Translations under genes and position numbers: made by a program
Notes under the pieces: generated by a model
Told to the model about the DNA's origin: nothing
Seen by the model: only the letters and a program-made list of their open reading frames with translations
The model's database searches: none
NCBI GenBank assembly: GCA_951812335.1
Contig: OX638293.1
Location: 1 to 64,000, forward strand
DNA: 64,000 nucleotides
Reading direction: 5' to 3'
From: Rhodothermales bacterium
GTDB taxonomy: Bacteria; Bacteroidota; Rhodothermia; Rhodothermales; VXPQ01
Shown here: positions 8,818 through 18,759 of the stretch, in pieces
How the letters are laid out: each line of letters starts with the position of its first letter
How positions within the stretch are numbered: the first letter of the stretch is position 1

Positions 8818-9527
8818 TGTACTTCCTCGCCGGCTGTCACGGGGACTTTTTCTCTTGCGAAACCGTAGGCGATGCCTACAGCCCATTTCGAGAGTTCCTT
8901 GTAGCGTTTGCGGACCCAGGATTGCAGGAAGATGTTGAGCGGCCACAGGATCAGACGCACCCACATCGCCAGCATCGTCGAGACAACGGCGATACCCAAC
9001 CCCACCAGATCCGACGCTGCATGGCGGTTACCGCTCGTAAAGAGCACAAAGATGCCCCAAAGCGTTCCGAGAAGACCCAGACTGAGTGCAATATAGACCA
9101 CCCCCGTGATGTACTTGTCGATCTCCTTGTAGTTATCGTGATCGAACCGGATGTAACGCAGCGCATAGTCCAGCATGCTTTTCGGCGTTCCGCCCCTTCC
9201 TTGCTCCTCGAGCAGTTTCTCGCCTGCAAGACGGTAAGGATTGTTTGGACGCACCGAAAAGAGCGCTGTCTTAAAGTCCTGCATGCTCATATTGGAAGGA
9301 TCGAGATTCAATAAAGCCCGGCTGCCTCTCCACTGGCGGAAATAGCGGGCGTAGGCCGAACAAAGGAAAAAAAGACCTATGAAAAAGGCAGCGCCGAGCG
9401 GGAATTCGAAACCTTGGGCGTAGCCGAGCAATTCCCAAATCGAGGTGGCAAGCAAACTGCCCCCTACCTCCTGAGTCGATAGGGTGAGCGTGGTGTCGGC
9501 AGCTTGGGGCAAAACGGATCGTATCAT
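8781..9527 (-). CDS. MotA/TolQ/ExbB-family proton channel protein
   Basis: 248 residues. Three membrane segments are visible: about 42-62, 139-162 and 172-195, with a cytoplasmic loop of about 75 residues after the first, as in TolQ/ExbB. The second helix carries the family signature SLGLLGTLWGIFVLF and the third GLGIAVVSTMLAMWV. Such proteins form a pentameric inner-membrane channel around an ExbD/TolR dimer and convert proton flow into movement of a periplasm-spanning partner. Two ExbD-like genes and a TonB-like gene lie upstream in the same run of minus-strand genes, so I infer a dedicated complex. The last about 11 residues (DTLIKSAKFRG) and the stop codon are encoded by the end of the inverted-repeat element, so the original C-terminus was probably replaced. 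It is the last gene of the run, 58 bases after the usher gene. Confidence 0.8.
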   Translation of the reverse strand: MIRSVLPQAADTTLTLSTQEVGGSLLATSIWELLGYAQGFEFPLGAAFFIGLFFLCSAYARYFRQWRGSRALLNLDPSNMSMQDFKTALFSVRPNNPYRLAGEKLLEEQGRGGTPKSMLDYALRYIRFDHDNYKEIDKYITGVVYIALSLGLLGTLWGIFVLFTSGNRHAASDLVGLGIAVVSTMLAMWVRLILWPLNIFLQSWVRKRYKELSKWAVGIAYGFAREKVPVTAGEEVQDTLIKSAKFRG

Positions 9528-9585
9528 TGTGTCAAACTACTACAAGGCGAGATTGAAAAACACTGTAACCGCCGGACGGTGGGCG

Positions 9586-12090
9586 TCAAGGCGTCACGAG
9601 TACTTTTTGGACAGGTCCATCGCGCACCTCCAGGTCCCGGGTAAAGGCCTGAAGGTCTTCCTGGCCGAGAAGGTCGTAAAGTTCGATCCGGTAAGCGCCG
9701 GGAGCCAAGAGAGCCGTGAAAGAAGCCTGCTGGGAAACTTCGGACCGCAGAACCTCTTCGCCTCCCGAGAAGAAAACGACGCTGGCTTGCGTGGGAGAGC
9801 TCAGCGGCAAATCTTCGATGACTCCCTGCACGATGGTGTTCCTTTGCACGGGGATGTCGACACGCTTGGTCGATCCGGGATCTGACATAAAACTGAACGT
9901 CGCGCCCGTAGACAATTGCAGGGCAGGATCGGGAACGGACGACGGATCGATAACGACCTGATACGCTGTACTGGGCTCCAGAAAGTCTGCGCGCACGACA
10001 CTTGCATCCACTTGCCGAACGCGCGCCTTGACGACCTTGATGTCGAGCCCTTCCACCAAAGATTCTTCCGGGTCTCTGCGACCGTCCCTGTCCGTGTCGT
10101 AGTACGCTTGCAGCAAAGCGCTGCTACGCATGTTCGCCTGCCGGCTGAATCGCATGGGGCGCCCCAGTTCCATCGAGCCGTGGAGGCTCTGTATGTGGTA
10201 TGGGGTTCCCGATTCTATAGACGAATGGTTGTTGACACTTATCCAGGGAGCGTCCAGACGCAAGGTGACCGAGGCTTTCATGTTGTCGAATGCAAAATCG
10301 TAGCCGGCGCGCAGGCCAAGAGACACCTTTCTGTAGTATGCGTAGAACGTTGCTCCCGCAAAATCCGTGCGTTCCCACAGTCCTCCGTCGGCTTGCAAAC
10401 CGAAACGTCCGCGTAGCCCCTTGACGGAGGCCGCTCGCGTCAGCGTCGTCTTCCAGTGCATGCGAAAAGATTCCGGAGAAAGAGTGCTGTGCCGGCGAGC
10501 AAGGCCGACCGTAACGAGAGCACTCGTTCTGCGCGGCAACGTCAGGGTCGTCGAGCCGCTTACGCTCGTATGGCCGCCGCCGCTAAAGGTTCCGGACTGA
10601 CTGGCGTTGAGAAAAAGGCTCATGCCTCCGGCGCTGAAGCCGAAGTAGGCCTGAAGGCGCCTCTTGTAGAACGAAAGCAGCGGCTCGTCAGAAAACTCGG
10701 CTTCCATCTGCAGGCGCAGCTTCTCGAAGGACATGTGCATGGAAGCCCGCGCCGCTTTCATCGGCAGCGCCATTTCGGCGCCTGCGGTCAAAAAGCCCCA
10801 CTGATTACGGGTCAATCCGACCATAGCGGTCATGAGCGTATCGAGGCGTATAAAGGCGGCTTTCGCCGAGAGGCTCTGGCTGACGCCGTAGCGGGCTTGT
10901 CCGAACGCAAAGAGGGTTTCGTCGAAGCTGTCGCGTCCCGCTTGGGCATCGTACCAAAAAGTTCCTGGGGGCAGGAGATCTTCCCCGATGAAGAGGTGGC
11001 GCGTTACGGTGGTGGGGGGACCGCCCGGGGGAGCAATTTCAAGAAGGACCTGCGAGGAGCCGTAATAGGCTGGAATGCGCAGCGTGTAGCGTCCCTGCGC
11101 GTCCGCCCGCACGCGGTCGGCAAGCACCCCGCCCACCGAAGCGGCAACTATGGCGTCCGGTTCGGCGATCCCTCGTATGGCCGCTTCCCGCTGGACGTAC
11201 CTGGTCGAAAGGGGCATGTTGCTCAGGCGAACGCCGTCGAAGGTCGTACGAAGTGGCCACTCGTACGTGCTCATTCGTCCTGCCTCCATACGCTTGAGCA
11301 GCCGAGAATTCGGAAAATCGAGAAGGTAGTTCAGCGAACGAAACCGCGTGGTCGTCCGCCCCTGTATCATTGAAAGAGTGCCTTTGGCGGCAAGGCGCCC
11401 GCCCAGCGCGTTCGAATGCGCCTGGAAACCCCCGTTATAACCGAGTGAACCTGCCGACCGGTCGCTGCGCGTCAGACGGTAGTTGATATGCGTGTTGCCC
11501 AAAAGGCGGCGGGAGCGGCCGTAGAGCAACGGGCCGTGCGGGTGATTGCCGGACCCGGGCGGTCTGGCGGAAAACGAACTTTCCAGAGGCGCGGCGGCCG
11601 TTGAAAGCCGGATGTGCAGCGTCGAAGCGTCGAATTGCATGGCGGCGGACGTGAACATCGTCTGCACGCCTTCCAGCGCGAGGTAGTAGCGCCCTTCACT
11701 CGCAAAAAAATCTTCGGGGGCAATCTCCACAGGTTCCGACTCACCTTGCAAAATCCGGCCTGTCGCAAAATCGATCATAAAAATACGCTCGGAATCTCTG
11801 GCTTCGACGACCAGATCCAGCACGGCGACATCGAAACCGAGCCGGTCGAAAAAGTCCGCGATATCCAGATAGTATCTGCCCGCCTCGGAGTCCCACCAGA
11901 CCAGGACAGGTGTCGAAGAAGACAGAGCGCCCGGTGTGCTTACCGTCCAGGGCGTCTCCTGTAAAAAGCGAAGAGGCCTGCCCTGATCCGGCGTCTGCTG
12001 CGCCAGGACCGATGCCGAGGAACCAAAAACGACGGCAAGCGCCGGCAGGCAGAGCACACGGAGAATCCATCTGTGTTTTACACGCAGCAT
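9586..12090 (-). CDS. Fimbrial usher-like outer-membrane protein
   Basis: 834 residues with a signal peptide (cleavage near SVLAQQ). The N-terminal 165 residues resemble the periplasmic domain of archaic-type ushers (GRYYLDIADFFDRLGF, EGRYYLALEGVQTMF). The barrel then carries usher hallmarks: RTTFDGVRLSNMP, IRGIAEPDAIVAASVGGVL (the plug-like region), LLPPGTFWYDAQAG, and many alternating beta strands rich in Arg and aromatics. Near the C-terminus YYDTDRDGRRDPEESLVEG is an SdrD-B-like calcium-type loop, seen in some archaic ushers, followed by a terminal beta domain. Ushers are the outer-membrane pores through which chaperone-bound subunits pass. The gene lies six bases after the giant adhesin gene, which itself carries chaperone- and pilin-like domains, so the two probably work together. 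Length matches the 750-870 residues of known ushers. Confidence 0.75.
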   Translation of the reverse strand: MLRVKHRWILRVLCLPALAVVFGSSASVLAQQTPDQGRPLRFLQETPWTVSTPGALSSSTPVLVWWDSEAGRYYLDIADFFDRLGFDVAVLDLVVEARDSERIFMIDFATGRILQGESEPVEIAPEDFFASEGRYYLALEGVQTMFTSAAMQFDASTLHIRLSTAAAPLESSFSARPPGSGNHPHGPLLYGRSRRLLGNTHINYRLTRSDRSAGSLGYNGGFQAHSNALGGRLAAKGTLSMIQGRTTTRFRSLNYLLDFPNSRLLKRMEAGRMSTYEWPLRTTFDGVRLSNMPLSTRYVQREAAIRGIAEPDAIVAASVGGVLADRVRADAQGRYTLRIPAYYGSSQVLLEIAPPGGPPTTVTRHLFIGEDLLPPGTFWYDAQAGRDSFDETLFAFGQARYGVSQSLSAKAAFIRLDTLMTAMVGLTRNQWGFLTAGAEMALPMKAARASMHMSFEKLRLQMEAEFSDEPLLSFYKRRLQAYFGFSAGGMSLFLNASQSGTFSGGGHTSVSGSTTLTLPRRTSALVTVGLARRHSTLSPESFRMHWKTTLTRAASVKGLRGRFGLQADGGLWERTDFAGATFYAYYRKVSLGLRAGYDFAFDNMKASVTLRLDAPWISVNNHSSIESGTPYHIQSLHGSMELGRPMRFSRQANMRSSALLQAYYDTDRDGRRDPEESLVEGLDIKVVKARVRQVDASVVRADFLEPSTAYQVVIDPSSVPDPALQLSTGATFSFMSDPGSTKRVDIPVQRNTIVQGVIEDLPLSSPTQASVVFFSGGEEVLRSEVSQQASFTALLAPGAYRIELYDLLGQEDLQAFTRDLEVRDGPVQKVLVTP

Positions 12091-12096
12091 GGGATA

Positions 12097-15000
12097 TCAT
12101 TGTTTGCTTTCAAGCGCTTGCACGGTCGTTGTACGGTCGTTCTCCTGCATATCTCTATCCTGCGCAGCGCCTATGTCCCTTCCCGGCGCATCCCATTCAA
12201 CGGACGCCGGCGCAGGCGCCCGGCCAGCGCCGCGAGGCGAAAAACGCAAAAACACCGTCCCTGCCTCCGGCATGCGAGCCAGCGGAATACATACGCGGCT
12301 ACGCGTGTACACCAGCGTCTCGCGGCGACCCAATTCGCGACCTTCCCCGTCGTACGCCACCACCTCGCCCGCAAATGGACGATCCGCCGTCTCCAGAAGA
12401 AACATCGCCGACAGCGCACCCGAACAAGACGTCGACAACAGCGTGGCGCGCAAGCGCGACGCCCCCGCACCGGGTATGTACACGCCCGGCACGCGCATCG
12501 TCACGCGGGCCGTCCTGCCGACCATCACCTCCTCCGGCATCCGATCCGAACGCACATACTGACGAGGAGTGGACACCACGTCGAAAAACGCCGCATAGCC
12601 CTGCTCAGCCATCGACGCAAGCGCCTCCGCTCCCACCCCGTACCGTACCAAACCCTTCTCGCCGGGCTGCAATACCAGTACCCCCGGATAAATATCCACC
12701 AGTGACGACAAATCGCCCAGAAGAGATTCCGACGCTTCCTCCACTACTGTCTCGCGACCGTCCTCCGTCGCCTCCGTATACCCGAAACGGGCCGAAACCG
12801 AAATCTCCAGTGGAACGAGCGACGGGTTCGATAGCTCCAGCGCGCCGTGCGGCTTCCGCTCCGTCAAGAACGCAACGTCCGGATATACGCTCAGGTTCTG
12901 CTCCGCCGTCAAGCCCGCAGGCAGCTCCCGCAACGTCCCGAAACGCACCCCTCCCGGGCCTATCGTGATCACCCGCTGTGCGGGAACAACCGTCGCTTCC
13001 ACCTCCACCGAATGCGTCTCTTCGCTCTCGCCCGAACGAAGAACGACGTCCAGGTTTCCCGCATAATGCCCCGGAAGCGCCTCCGCGAGGTCCAAATCGC
13101 CCCCGAAATGAAGAAGGCGGCAATCGCCCCCCGAAAGCGTCACTTCCGTATACAGGCTCCCCGCCGCCTGTGAGGATAACTGCTCGCACGACTCTGAAAA
13201 AGACCAGCGAGGCGAAAGGACGATCGAAGCCGCCTCCGCACCGCCCTTGCGCCGGAGAAGCGCCGGAGACGCCACCTCTATGGACAAAACCATAACCCCG
13301 TTCTCGTCAACCGCTGCGACGCCGTCGAGCGAAAGCGTCATGCGTCCCGCATGGTAAGGACCCGATACCCGTGTCGATATGCCATCGGTCAGCGGATCAA
13401 GAGACACCTCGGTATCCGCCGACTGCACCCCGAAACGCAACGACGACGCGCTTACCGTTACGCCAAGAGACGACGGCCTCTCAATCCCCGAAGAAGAAAA
13501 TTCCGCTACGGGTGGAGAAGGTTCCGGGGCAGGCCTCACCTCGATGGAAAATGCAAGCGATACGCTCGCGTCGCTCGCGTCGCTCGCCTGCCAGGCGTAC
13601 TCCGTGCGAGGGCTTACCCTGAGCGGCGTACCCGTTACCGCTCGTCGCGAATCGTCCAGCCGAAGTCCCTCCGGCAATGCGGGCGCCAGCGCATAGGCAT
13701 ACGGGGGAAAACCGCCCGCAGCCCGAGGAAGAAGAATGTCCTCGATACGCTCGCCCACAGTAAATACGTATACGCGGCCCGCAAGCGCGTCGTCCGCGAG
13801 AGCGAGCGGCGCGCGATTCAGCACCGTCACCGTAACCTCCGACGTTACGGGATCCGCATCCTCTGCCGAGACCGTCAAAAGGTACTCGTACGTCGTCGTC
13901 GAGGCCACCTCGTCCGGCACGTAAAACGTCGGGGAAGCGACGTCCGTCGCACTCAATAGAGATAGGTCCGAAGCGCCACCCAGGGCCGTCCATGCGTAGG
14001 CGTAGGCGGAACCCGGAGGAGCGCCTGAAGCTTCGCAATCCAAATCAAAGTCCGGCGATCCCTCATACACCACCGGGGGGGCTGCGCATGCTACGCTCAG
14101 CGCTTCACGATTCAGCACCGTCACCGTAACCTCCGACGTTACGGGATCCGCATCCTCTGCCGAGACCGTCAAAAGGTACTCGTACGTCGTCGTCGAGGCC
14201 ACCTCGTCCGGCACGTAAAACGTCGGGGAAGCGACGTCCGTCGCACTCAATAGAGATAGGTCCGAAGCGCCACCCAGGGCCGTCCATGCGTAGGCGTAGG
14301 CGGAACCCGGAGGAGCGCCTGAAGCTTCGCAATCCAAATCAAAGTCCGGCGATCCCTCATACACCACCGGGGGGGCTGCGCATGCTACGCTCAGCGCTTC
14401 ACGATTCAGCACCGTCACCGTAACCTCCGACGTTACGGGATCCGCATCCTCTGACGAGACCGTCAAAAGGTACTCGTACGTCGTCGTCGAGACCACCTCG
14501 TCCGGCACGTAAAACGTCGGGGAAGCGACATCCGTCGCACTCAATAGAGATAGGTCCGAAGCGCCACCCAGGGCCGTCCATGCGTAGGCGTAGGCGGAAC
14601 CCGGAGCAGCGCCTGAAGCTTCGCAATCCAAATCAAAGTCCGGCGATCCCTCATACACCACCGGGGGGGCTGCGCATGCTACGCTCAGCGCTTCACGATT
14701 CAGCACCGTCACCGTAACCTCCGACGTTACGGGATCCGCATCCTCTGCCGAGACCGTCAAAAGGTACTCGTACGTCGTCGTCGAGGCCACCTCGTCCGGC
14801 ACGTAAAACGTCGGGGAAGCGACATCCGTCGCACTCAATAGAGATAGGTCCGAAGCGCCACCCAGGGCCGTCCATGCGTAGGCGTAGGCGGAACCCGGAG
14901 GAGCGCCTGAAGCTTCGCAATCCAAATCAAAGTCCGGCGATCCCTCATACACCACCGGGGGGGCTGCGCATGCTACGCTCAGCGCTTCACGATTCAGCAC

Positions 15001-18000
15001 CGTCACCGTAACCTCCGACGTTACGGGATCCGCATCCTCTGCCGAGACCGTCAAAAGGTACTCGTACGTCGTCGTCGAGGCCACCTCGTCCGGCACGTAA
15101 AACGTCGGGGAAGCGACGTCCGTCGCACTCAATAGAGATAGGTCCGAAGCGCCACCCAGGGCCGTCCATGCGTAGGCGTAGGCGGAACCCGGAGCAGCGC
15201 CTGAAGCTTCGCAATCCAAATCAAAGTCCGGCGATCCCTCATACACCACCGGGGGGGCTGCACATGCTACGCTCAGCGCTTCACGATTCAGCACCGTCAC
15301 CGTAACCTCCGACGTTACGGGATCCGCATCCTCTGACGAGACCGTCAAAAGGTACTCGTACGTCGTCGTCGAGACCACCTCGTCCGGCACGTAAAACGTC
15401 GGGGAAGCGACGTCCGTCGCACTCAATAGAGATAGGTCCGAAGCGCCACCCAGGGCCGTCCATGCGTAGGCGTAGGCGGAACCCGGAGGAGCGCCTGAAG
15501 CTTCGCAATCCAAATCAAAGTCCGGCGATCCCTCATACACCACCGGGGGGGCTGCGCATGCTACGCTCAGCGCTTCACGATTCAGCACCGTCACCGCAAC
15601 CTCCGACGTTACGGGATCCGCATCCTCTGACGAGACCGTCAAAAGGTACTCGTACGTCGTCGTCGAGACCACCTCGTCCGGCACGTAAAACGTCGGGGAA
15701 GCGACATCCGTCGCACTCAATAGAGATAGGTCCGAAGCGCCACCCAGGGCCGTCCATGCGTAGGCGTAGGCGGAACCCGGAGGAGCGCCTGAAGCTTCGC
15801 AATCCAAATCAAAGTCCGGCGATCCCTCATACACCACCGGGGGGGCTGCGCATGCTACGCTCAGCGCTTCACGATTCAGCACCGTCACCGTAACCTCCGA
15901 CGTTACGGGATCCGCATCCTCTGCCGAGACCGTCAAAAGGTACTCGTACGTCGTCGTCGAGGCCACCTCGTCCGGCACGTAAAACGTCGGGGAAGCGACG
16001 TCCGTCGCACTCAATAGAGATAGGTCCGAAGCGCCACCCCGGGCCGTCCATGCGTAGGCGTAGGCGGAACCCGGAGGAGCGCCTGAAGCTTCGCAATCCA
16101 AATCAAAGTCCGGCGATCCCTCATACACCACCGGAGGGGCTGCGCATGCTACGCTCAGCGCTTCACGATTCAGCACCGTCACCGTAACCTCCGACGTTAC
16201 GGGATCCGCATCCTCTGCCGAGACCGTCAAAAGGTACTCGTACGTCGTCGTCGAGACCACCTCGTCCGGCACGTAAAACGTCGGGGAAGCGACATCCGTC
16301 GCACTCAATAGAGATAGGTCCGAAGCGCCACCCAGGGCCGTCCATGCGTAGGCGTAGGCGGAACCCGGAGGAGCGCCTGAAGCTTCGCAATCCAAATCAA
16401 AGTCCGGCGATCCCTCATACACCACCGGGGGGGCTGCGCATGCTACGCTCAGCGCTTCACGATTCAGCACCGTCACCGTAACCTCCGCCGTTCCGGGATG
16501 CACATTATATAGCCAGACCGTCAAAAGGTACTCGTACGTCGTCGTCGAGACCACCTCGTCCGGCACGTAAAACGTCGGGGAAGCGACGTCCGTCGCACTC
16601 AGCAGGTCCGTGTCCGGCGTACCGCCCCGGGCCGTCCATGCGTAGGAGTAGGAAAAACCCGGATTAGCCCCCGAAACCGCACAGGAAAGCGTAATGTCGG
16701 CCGCCCCTTCATAGACCGCGGAGTCTGTGCACGTCACAACAGGCAAGGGATTCACTTCTATATTAACAATAAAAATCATATCCTCCGCATTGTCCGCTGT
16801 GACAGTTAGCGCATAAGTAAGTCGAATGGGAACATCGGCCATAGGTGGGTTAAATATCGGGGAAGAGATGTCCGTCGCACTCAATAGAGACAGGTCCGAA
16901 GCGCCGCCCGGGTCCGTCCATGCGTAATTGTAGGTAGAACCCGCCGGCGCGCCCCCGGCAGAACATTGAATTTGGAGGGGCACTCCTTCATAGGCAACCA
17001 GGCCGATGGATACCCATCCGAAACCAAACCCGCAGTCAACGTCGATCTGAGGCTTGTTCAGCACTCTCACGGTTATGTCGTCGGAAACGTCGTTGATGCC
17101 CGCGGCGGACAATGTCACCGTGTACGCGTAGTCCGTGTCCGCATTCACGTTGTCCGGCACATAGAATGTCGGGGAAACGATATCCGTCGCGCTAAGCCGG
17201 TTATCGCTATCCGTACCGGTCCAACTGTACGCAGCGTCCGCAGGCGCGTCATTCGCCGAACAGTCCAGCACGATGTCCAGCGCGTCTTCGTACACAGGGG
17301 CGGGATCCGTGCAAGCGATGGAAGGAGGAGGCGTATGCCCCGAAACTTCTTCCGCATCCAGCACCCTGACCGTCACCTTACGCCGCGCCGTGCGGGAAAC
17401 GCCCGAAGAAGAAGACGTCATGCTCGCTATGTAATGGTACGCCTCGCCCCCGCTGCCCGCAGGAGCCCAAAACAACACCGACGATCTGTCCGTCGCATCC
17501 AGCAGCGAAACGCTCGTTCCCCAAAGACCCTCCCACGACCATTGGATCGACGCGCCGTCCTCGTCGTAGTCCATACGGCCCGACAGAGGGTCCACCCCAG
17601 TGCAATCCAGAGCTATCGCTGCGCCCTCCTCAACCGCTACCTCCAATGGACAATAAACGCTCGGACGACTGCTGGATACGTATACCTCCACCTCGCGCCA
17701 CGACGAAAGACCCGTCGCACGAGACATAGCCGTCAAACGATACAGGTAACGAAACGTCGTCTCCCCCGAAAGAAACGACTTCAGCGTCTCGTAACGAGGA
17801 AGTTCCGGAGCCACCACCGACGGACTCGGGGAATCCTCCGGTATCAAACGAGGATTGTCCAGATAGTCTCGCGTCGTACCACCTACCGGCTCCCAGTAAT
17901 ATTCCAGATACGACTCCCCCGATGCGTCCGACCCATAACAGGCGATCACGCCCGTCTCCAACTCCTCCAGAAACACCGCCGCAGGACAATCCAGCAACGG

Positions 18001-18759
18001 CGCGCGAGCAAGTCCCGTCGACCCGCCGGAAGAAAAACCGCCGCCGACCCCGGAAGGCCCATCTGGAGAACCGGGAAAGGACGGCCACGGAACGATCCCT
18101 TCCTCCCCGAGTTCGTCCCCGAAAAAATCCGACGCCGGAGCCTTCTCCGAGGCAAGACAACTGCCCCTCGCCTTGCTGAAAACCCCGAACGAATCACACG
18201 CCGGCGCCGGTAGCGACCCGGATGCTTCCTCAACCCCCTCGCCGGAACCGACCCCTTCCACCGAGACCCTCACAACGGCCGTCTCGTAAACGCCCGCAGC
18301 CGTCGCCGTCAATCGGTACGCATAGTCCGCGATCGATCCCGAAGAGGGCGCCGTAAACACCGCAGATAATCCGTGCGATTCCGCGGAAACGCTCAACAAA
18401 GCAAGCCCGGCGCTCGAAACCGATGCCCACGAGTAGCGAACTCCTTCCTCCGGTACCGATGTCGCTGTGCAAGAGAACGGAACGCTCTCGCCTGCAGCAA
18501 CATAAAGGCGAGACGGGCAAGACAGGGAAAACGGCTTCCCCGGAACGACCTCGCCCTTCACGGGAAACCTGCCTTCCTCCGCTACCTGACCCGTTGCCGA
18601 AGATGCGCACAGCAGCAACGCAAGGAAAAACATGCCGGCCATGCGCCGAAAACGCCGACGTTGCACGGCTTGATCCGGATCGCGACGAAAACCGAACAGG
18701 GAAATGCAGAACAACGTACCGCCACCAACACAACATACGCGTGATTTGCACATGTTCAT
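12097..18759 (-). CDS. Giant Ig-repeat surface protein with pilin-like and chaperone-like C-terminal domains
   Basis: 2220 residues from the ATG at 18759 (AGGTG just upstream); the ORF could extend to 18837, and an internal Met close to the hydrophobic stretch MFFLALLLCASSATGQ is a further candidate. Residues about 60-767 are diverged Ig/PKD-like domains. Residues about 768-1649 are nine almost identical 98-residue repeats, each with two Cys (VACAAPP and LDCEAS) that could form an Ig-type disulfide. About 1650-1755 is a putative-Ig (He_PIG-like) domain (PEGLRLDDSRRAVTGTP). About 1758-1920 ends CRLLHFGGDLDLAEALPGHY, like DUF4402/Csu-type pilins. About 1950-2190 resembles a PapD chaperone: LSVYPDVAFL, ALELSNPSLVPLEISV, DIYPGVLVLQPGEKGLVRYG. 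An adhesin carrying its own subunit and chaperone domains would be unusual. Domain calls after residue 1750 are by eye. Confidence 0.7.
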   Translation of the reverse strand: MNMCKSRVCCVGGGTLFCISLFGFRRDPDQAVQRRRFRRMAGMFFLALLLCASSATGQVAEEGRFPVKGEVVPGKPFSLSCPSRLYVAAGESVPFSCTATSVPEEGVRYSWASVSSAGLALLSVSAESHGLSAVFTAPSSGSIADYAYRLTATAAGVYETAVVRVSVEGVGSGEGVEEASGSLPAPACDSFGVFSKARGSCLASEKAPASDFFGDELGEEGIVPWPSFPGSPDGPSGVGGGFSSGGSTGLARAPLLDCPAAVFLEELETGVIACYGSDASGESYLEYYWEPVGGTTRDYLDNPRLIPEDSPSPSVVAPELPRYETLKSFLSGETTFRYLYRLTAMSRATGLSSWREVEVYVSSSRPSVYCPLEVAVEEGAAIALDCTGVDPLSGRMDYDEDGASIQWSWEGLWGTSVSLLDATDRSSVLFWAPAGSGGEAYHYIASMTSSSSGVSRTARRKVTVRVLDAEEVSGHTPPPSIACTDPAPVYEDALDIVLDCSANDAPADAAYSWTGTDSDNRLSATDIVSPTFYVPDNVNADTDYAYTVTLSAAGINDVSDDITVRVLNKPQIDVDCGFGFGWVSIGLVAYEGVPLQIQCSAGGAPAGSTYNYAWTDPGGASDLSLLSATDISSPIFNPPMADVPIRLTYALTVTADNAEDMIFIVNIEVNPLPVVTCTDSAVYEGAADITLSCAVSGANPGFSYSYAWTARGGTPDTDLLSATDVASPTFYVPDEVVSTTTYEYLLTVWLYNVHPGTAEVTVTVLNREALSVACAAPPVVYEGSPDFDLDCEASGAPPGSAYAYAWTALGGASDLSLLSATDVASPTFYVPDEVVSTTTYEYLLTVSAEDADPVTSEVTVTVLNREALSVACAAPPVVYEGSPDFDLDCEASGAPPGSAYAYAWTARGGASDLSLLSATDVASPTFYVPDEVASTTTYEYLLTVSAEDADPVTSEVTVTVLNREALSVACAAPPVVYEGSPDFDLDCEASGAPPGSAYAYAWTALGGASDLSLLSATDVASPTFYVPDEVVSTTTYEYLLTVSSEDADPVTSEVAVTVLNREALSVACAAPPVVYEGSPDFDLDCEASGAPPGSAYAYAWTALGGASDLSLLSATDVASPTFYVPDEVVSTTTYEYLLTVSSEDADPVTSEVTVTVLNREALSVACAAPPVVYEGSPDFDLDCEASGAAPGSAYAYAWTALGGASDLSLLSATDVASPTFYVPDEVASTTTYEYLLTVSAEDADPVTSEVTVTVLNREALSVACAAPPVVYEGSPDFDLDCEASGAPPGSAYAYAWTALGGASDLSLLSATDVASPTFYVPDEVASTTTYEYLLTVSAEDADPVTSEVTVTVLNREALSVACAAPPVVYEGSPDFDLDCEASGAAPGSAYAYAWTALGGASDLSLLSATDVASPTFYVPDEVVSTTTYEYLLTVSSEDADPVTSEVTVTVLNREALSVACAAPPVVYEGSPDFDLDCEASGAPPGSAYAYAWTALGGASDLSLLSATDVASPTFYVPDEVASTTTYEYLLTVSAEDADPVTSEVTVTVLNREALSVACAAPPVVYEGSPDFDLDCEASGAPPGSAYAYAWTALGGASDLSLLSATDVASPTFYVPDEVASTTTYEYLLTVSAEDADPVTSEVTVTVLNRAPLALADDALAGRVYVFTVGERIEDILLPRAAGGFPPYAYALAPALPEGLRLDDSRRAVTGTPLRVSPRTEYAWQASDASDASVSLAFSIEVRPAPEPSPPVAEFSSSGIERPSSLGVTVSASSLRFGVQSADTEVSLDPLTDGISTRVSGPYHAGRMTLSLDGVAAVDENGVMVLSIEVASPALLRRKGGAEAASIVLSPRWSFSESCEQLSSQAAGSLYTEVTLSGGDCRLLHFGGDLDLAEALPGHYAGNLDVVLRSGESEETHSVEVEATVVPAQRVITIGPGGVRFGTLRELPAGLTAEQNLSVYPDVAFLTERKPHGALELSNPSLVPLEISVSARFGYTEATEDGRETVVEEASESLLGDLSSLVDIYPGVLVLQPGEKGLVRYGVGAEALASMAEQGYAAFFDVVSTPRQYVRSDRMPEEVMVGRTARVTMRVPGVYIPGAGASRLRATLLSTSCSGALSAMFLLETADRPFAGEVVAYDGEGRELGRRETLVYTRSRVCIPLARMPEAGTVFLRFSPRGAGRAPAPASVEWDAPGRDIGAAQDRDMQENDRTTTVQALESKQ
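13813..16458 (-). repeat. Nine tandem 294 bp repeats inside the giant surface protein gene
   Basis: The unit of 294 bp (98 codons) recurs nine times with only scattered differences, such as GAGACC/GAGGCC, GGAGGAGCG/GGAGCAGCG and CATCCG/CGTCCG. The encoded unit runs from REALSVACAAPP to SEVTVTVLN. The few variants are shared in mosaic fashion between units (APPG versus AAPG, VVST versus VAST, SAED versus SSED), as expected from unequal crossing-over or gene conversion. Copy number is likely to vary between strains and the array may be mis-assembled from short reads. Confidence 0.95.

Noticed and set aside
8601-9314. Plus-strand ORF covering element copy 1 and the ExbB-like gene
   Set aside because: Antisense to a gene with three clear membrane helices and family motifs; no domain in the plus frame.
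14105-16390. Regularly spaced minus-strand ORFs of 75 codons in the repeat array
   Set aside because: They are in a different frame of the giant protein gene and recur only because the 294 bp unit recurs. Their Arg/Gly-rich composition is that of a shadow frame.
13813-16458. CRISPR-like regular array
   Set aside because: The unit is 294 bp with no unique spacers; it is a protein-coding tandem repeat.
12097-18759. Type IX secretion C-terminal signal on the giant surface protein
   Set aside because: The C-terminus (TTTVQALESKQ) does not resemble a type IX sorting domain; the usher next door is a better export candidate.
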